A stretch of DNA of 64,000 bases from Natronococcus sp. A-GB1 (GTDB taxonomy: Archaea > Halobacteriota > Halobacteria > Halobacteriales > Natrialbaceae). Location of the stretch: assembly GCF_029688845.1 (NCBI RefSeq), contig NZ_JARUKW010000009.1, positions 124,001 to 188,000 of the forward strand. The letters run 5' to 3'. The notes beneath the pieces were generated by a model, which was not told the DNA's origin, did no database searches, and saw nothing but the letters and a program-made list of their open reading frames with translations. This document shows, piece after piece, positions 62,386 to 64,000 of the stretch (positions are counted from its first letter, which is position 1; each line of letters starts with the position of its first letter). Position numbers and translations under genes: made by a program.

Positions 62386-62525
62386 ATGCGAGGGTTAGGT
62401 CTCGAGGCATAAAGAGGGCTCGAGGCGATTGCCACGCAGTGAGAACGACCGTGGGTGTGGCGGGTCGTCTCGAGGTTGGGTGAAATCGAGTGACTTATAC
62501 GGAGCCGACGGAAACCAAGAGGTGA

Positions 62526-62600
62526 GGGCGCTTAGCTCAGTCTGGACAGAGTACTTGGCTTCGGACCAAGCTGTCGCGGGTTCAAATCCTGCAGCGCCCA
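62526..62600 (+). tRNA. tRNA-Arg (anticodon TCG)
   Basis: Acceptor GGGCGCT pairs with AGCGCCC, followed by discriminator A. The anticodon arm is CTTGG, loop CTTCGGA, CCAAG, with anticodon TCG reading CGA/CGG. The T-arm GGGTTCAAATCC is intact. The integrase gene starts downstream, so this gene is the probable integration target. Confidence 0.95.
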
Positions 62601-62843
62601 TCACATTCTGTTACGGTCCACATCCGACAGACAGCGTCGGGTTCCTTTTAATGACCGCGGCCATGGTCCCCGTTGATTTCGTCACGGACTGTTATGCGGG
62701 TCTATCCCGTCCTGTGATTCCGTACATCTAACCTCCACCTCATCCCACATAGAAGCCCGTACTCGTCCACTCTCTGCTACCAGTCGAACTGAAAGAAAGG
62801 CATCCGCTTTTACGTGTTTTAAACAGAACCTGCCGGTCCGGTG
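62601..62843. other. Spacer between tRNA-Arg and the integrase gene
   Basis: The 243 bp show no gene. Base composition drops well below the rest of the window right after the tRNA, which marks the change into foreign DNA. A TTTTAAAC near 62816-62823 lies just past the integrase stop and may be a terminator-like or promoter element. Confidence 0.5.
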
Positions 62844-63965
62844 CTAAATGTAGCCGGTGTCGTCGCCGTGCGTTTCCCGGAGGTTCTCCAGCAGATCCCG
62901 GTGAAGCTTCCGGCGGTCCGCTTCTGATCGTTCATCGTAGTGCTTCTCGATGATCTCCTCTGAGACATCGCACCGGTCGCTGACGACGGATTTCGGTAGT
63001 CCCAGTCGCCGGAGGTGGGTGATATGGCCGTGGCGTGCCGCATAGCTGGACTGGCTTGATGGGCATTTACTGGCGTCGTGTTTCGACTGGGCGGCCGGAC
63101 ACGACTCGATCTGCTTGTCGTGCGGACACTCCCCGGTCACAGTACAGGGCCGGCTCCACGCATAGAACGACAGCCGCATGGCCGTTTTCGACAACCGGCC
63201 GTGTCTTGAGGCCAACAACGGCTTCCGATCATACTCATCCGTTACCGGTTCCCGTGCGTGTTCGATGTAGTCATCGAGGACGGTGGCCACCTCATCGGTG
63301 ATCGGGATATCGCGTTCGCTATTTCGCCCATTTTTCAGTCGGGTCCCTTGCTCCGGGCGATGCCGGAACGCCAGATACGGTGCCTCATCGCAGTGAACAT
63401 CCGTCACATCCAGAGAATGGATCGCCCCGGGTCGCCGGCCAGTCCGACAGTGCAGCAGCCAGATCACATGATCGCGGCTTGCATACCGGTACGTCTCCAG
63501 ATACGTGATGATCGTAGCCACCCGTTCCGGGGCCAGTTCCGTACTCCGGACTCCATCAGTCTCTCCTAACCGGGGGATGACAACCGTGTCTGCCAGTCCA
63601 GGCCGGACCGCCTCGATCCGTTCTAGGTACCGGAGGAACGCACGGAACAGGTACATCTCGTCTCGCATTGTTTTCGGGCTCAACGATGCAATTGTGTCCG
63701 TTGCCTCGTCCCGCCGCCATACCCGGTATGTGTCAACGAGCCGGCCATCCAACTCGTTCAAATCCGCAATCTCCCGTCGGTCACAGAACTCACGGAAATA
63801 CGCCAGCTTCCGGCGATACTCATTGATCGTCTTCGGGGTCACCGTGGACCCACGAGAATCCAGGTACCGGTCGATCCCTGCTGCCGGAGTAAGCGACTGC
63901 AACGTGGTAGACTGGCCGCTTAGCACCTGTTCCAGCTCCGTCAGCCGCCGATCACCACCGGTCAT
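62844..63965 (-). CDS. Tyrosine recombinase/integrase of a tRNA-Arg-linked element
   Basis: The 373-aa recombinase has a SAM-like N-terminal domain (PKTINEYRRKLAYFREFCD, about 44-62) and a catalytic domain with the first arginine in CRTGRRPGAIHSLD, HxxR in HGHITHLRRLG and the nucleophile tyrosine in EEIIEKHYDERSEA. A cysteine/histidine segment (CTVTGECPHDKQIESCP) lies between them and may bind zinc. The gene points toward tRNA-Arg, as integrases of elements inserted at a tRNA 3' end usually do. It and its spacer are less GC-rich than the rest. The element continues beyond the window. Confidence 0.92.
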   Translation of the reverse strand: MTGGDRRLTELEQVLSGQSTTLQSLTPAAGIDRYLDSRGSTVTPKTINEYRRKLAYFREFCDRREIADLNELDGRLVDTYRVWRRDEATDTIASLSPKTMRDEMYLFRAFLRYLERIEAVRPGLADTVVIPRLGETDGVRSTELAPERVATIITYLETYRYASRDHVIWLLHCRTGRRPGAIHSLDVTDVHCDEAPYLAFRHRPEQGTRLKNGRNSERDIPITDEVATVLDDYIEHAREPVTDEYDRKPLLASRHGRLSKTAMRLSFYAWSRPCTVTGECPHDKQIESCPAAQSKHDASKCPSSQSSYAARHGHITHLRRLGLPKSVVSDRCDVSEEIIEKHYDERSEADRRKLHRDLLENLRETHGDDTGYI

Positions 63966-64000
63966 ACGGTTACACCATCACCCTTTGTTCTGTGTCCCCC

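Noticed and set aside
62429-62731. 100-aa ORF spanning tRNA-Arg
   Set aside because: It reads through a complete tRNA gene and has no coding character.

Overview
The window is chromosomal DNA from a haloarchaeon. Supporting signs are the high GC content, very acidic proteins, start codons about 25-30 nt behind TATA-like boxes (leaderless transcripts), twin-arginine lipoprotein signals and archaeal-type information genes (RNase P subunit Rnp4, FEN-1, Cdc48, 7S RNA). A Natrialbales-like genus is plausible, but that is inference. Coding density is high on both strands and most genes are ordinary housekeeping genes.

Layout. At 1-2.0 kb there is the 3' part of a secreted lipoprotein gene with an in-frame TAG, tRNA-Gln(TTG) with a tRNA-like relic beside it, and a low-GC zinc-finger/HNH endonuclease gene. 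At 2.1-5.9 kb come an aminotransferase with ribH and a purK-purE pair. At 6.1-16.6 kb lies one co-directional respiratory complex I-like operon, nuoA-B-CD-H-I-J1-J2-K-L-M-N, with no NADH-input module EFG. At 16.7-29.6 kb are a TrkA-N/DHH protein, a CBS-ParB-like protein, methylmalonyl-CoA mutase large subunit, a frameshifted cation efflux gene, a prenyl diphosphate synthase, an M28 peptidase, a degenerate NAD-kinase paralogue, endonuclease III and phosphomevalonate decarboxylase. At 29.8-38.4 kb are FEN-1, an acetyltransferase, tRNA-Gly(TCC) with two extra copies of its 3' end, a methyltransferase, an orphan iron-type ABC ATPase behind a palindromic operator, and several haloarchaea-only proteins. 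At 38.7-46.3 kb are purA, a Trm112-like zinc protein, a CbiX/DR2241 pair and small conserved genes.

The most unusual region is 46.4-51.7 kb, a minus-strand tandem duplication of a two-gene module. Each module has a family-5 solute-binding lipoprotein followed by a PAP2-type membrane phosphatase, with no permease or ATPase. In both binding proteins the segment order looks circularly permuted: the part normally at the C-terminus of this family comes directly after the lipobox. This may be an undescribed extracytoplasmic phospho-lipid system. At 51.9-62.4 kb are Rnp4, a YhbY-like protein, MscS, a kelch protein, the SRP 7S RNA, Cdc48, Hsp20, cysteine synthase, a RecA-like ATPase and the DGGGP synthase-like UbiA. 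At 62.5-64 kb tRNA-Arg(TCG) is followed by a tyrosine recombinase gene with different base composition, so the right edge appears to enter an integrated element.

Genes that work together: the Nuo operon; ribH with the aminotransferase; purK, purE and purA in AMP synthesis; the prenyl synthase, phosphomevalonate decarboxylase and UbiA in archaeal ether-lipid synthesis; and Trm112 with the Trm9-like methyltransferase and other possible methyltransferase partners. Two genes (left-edge lipoprotein and cation efflux protein) are broken in this sequence and could be real pseudogenes or sequencing errors.
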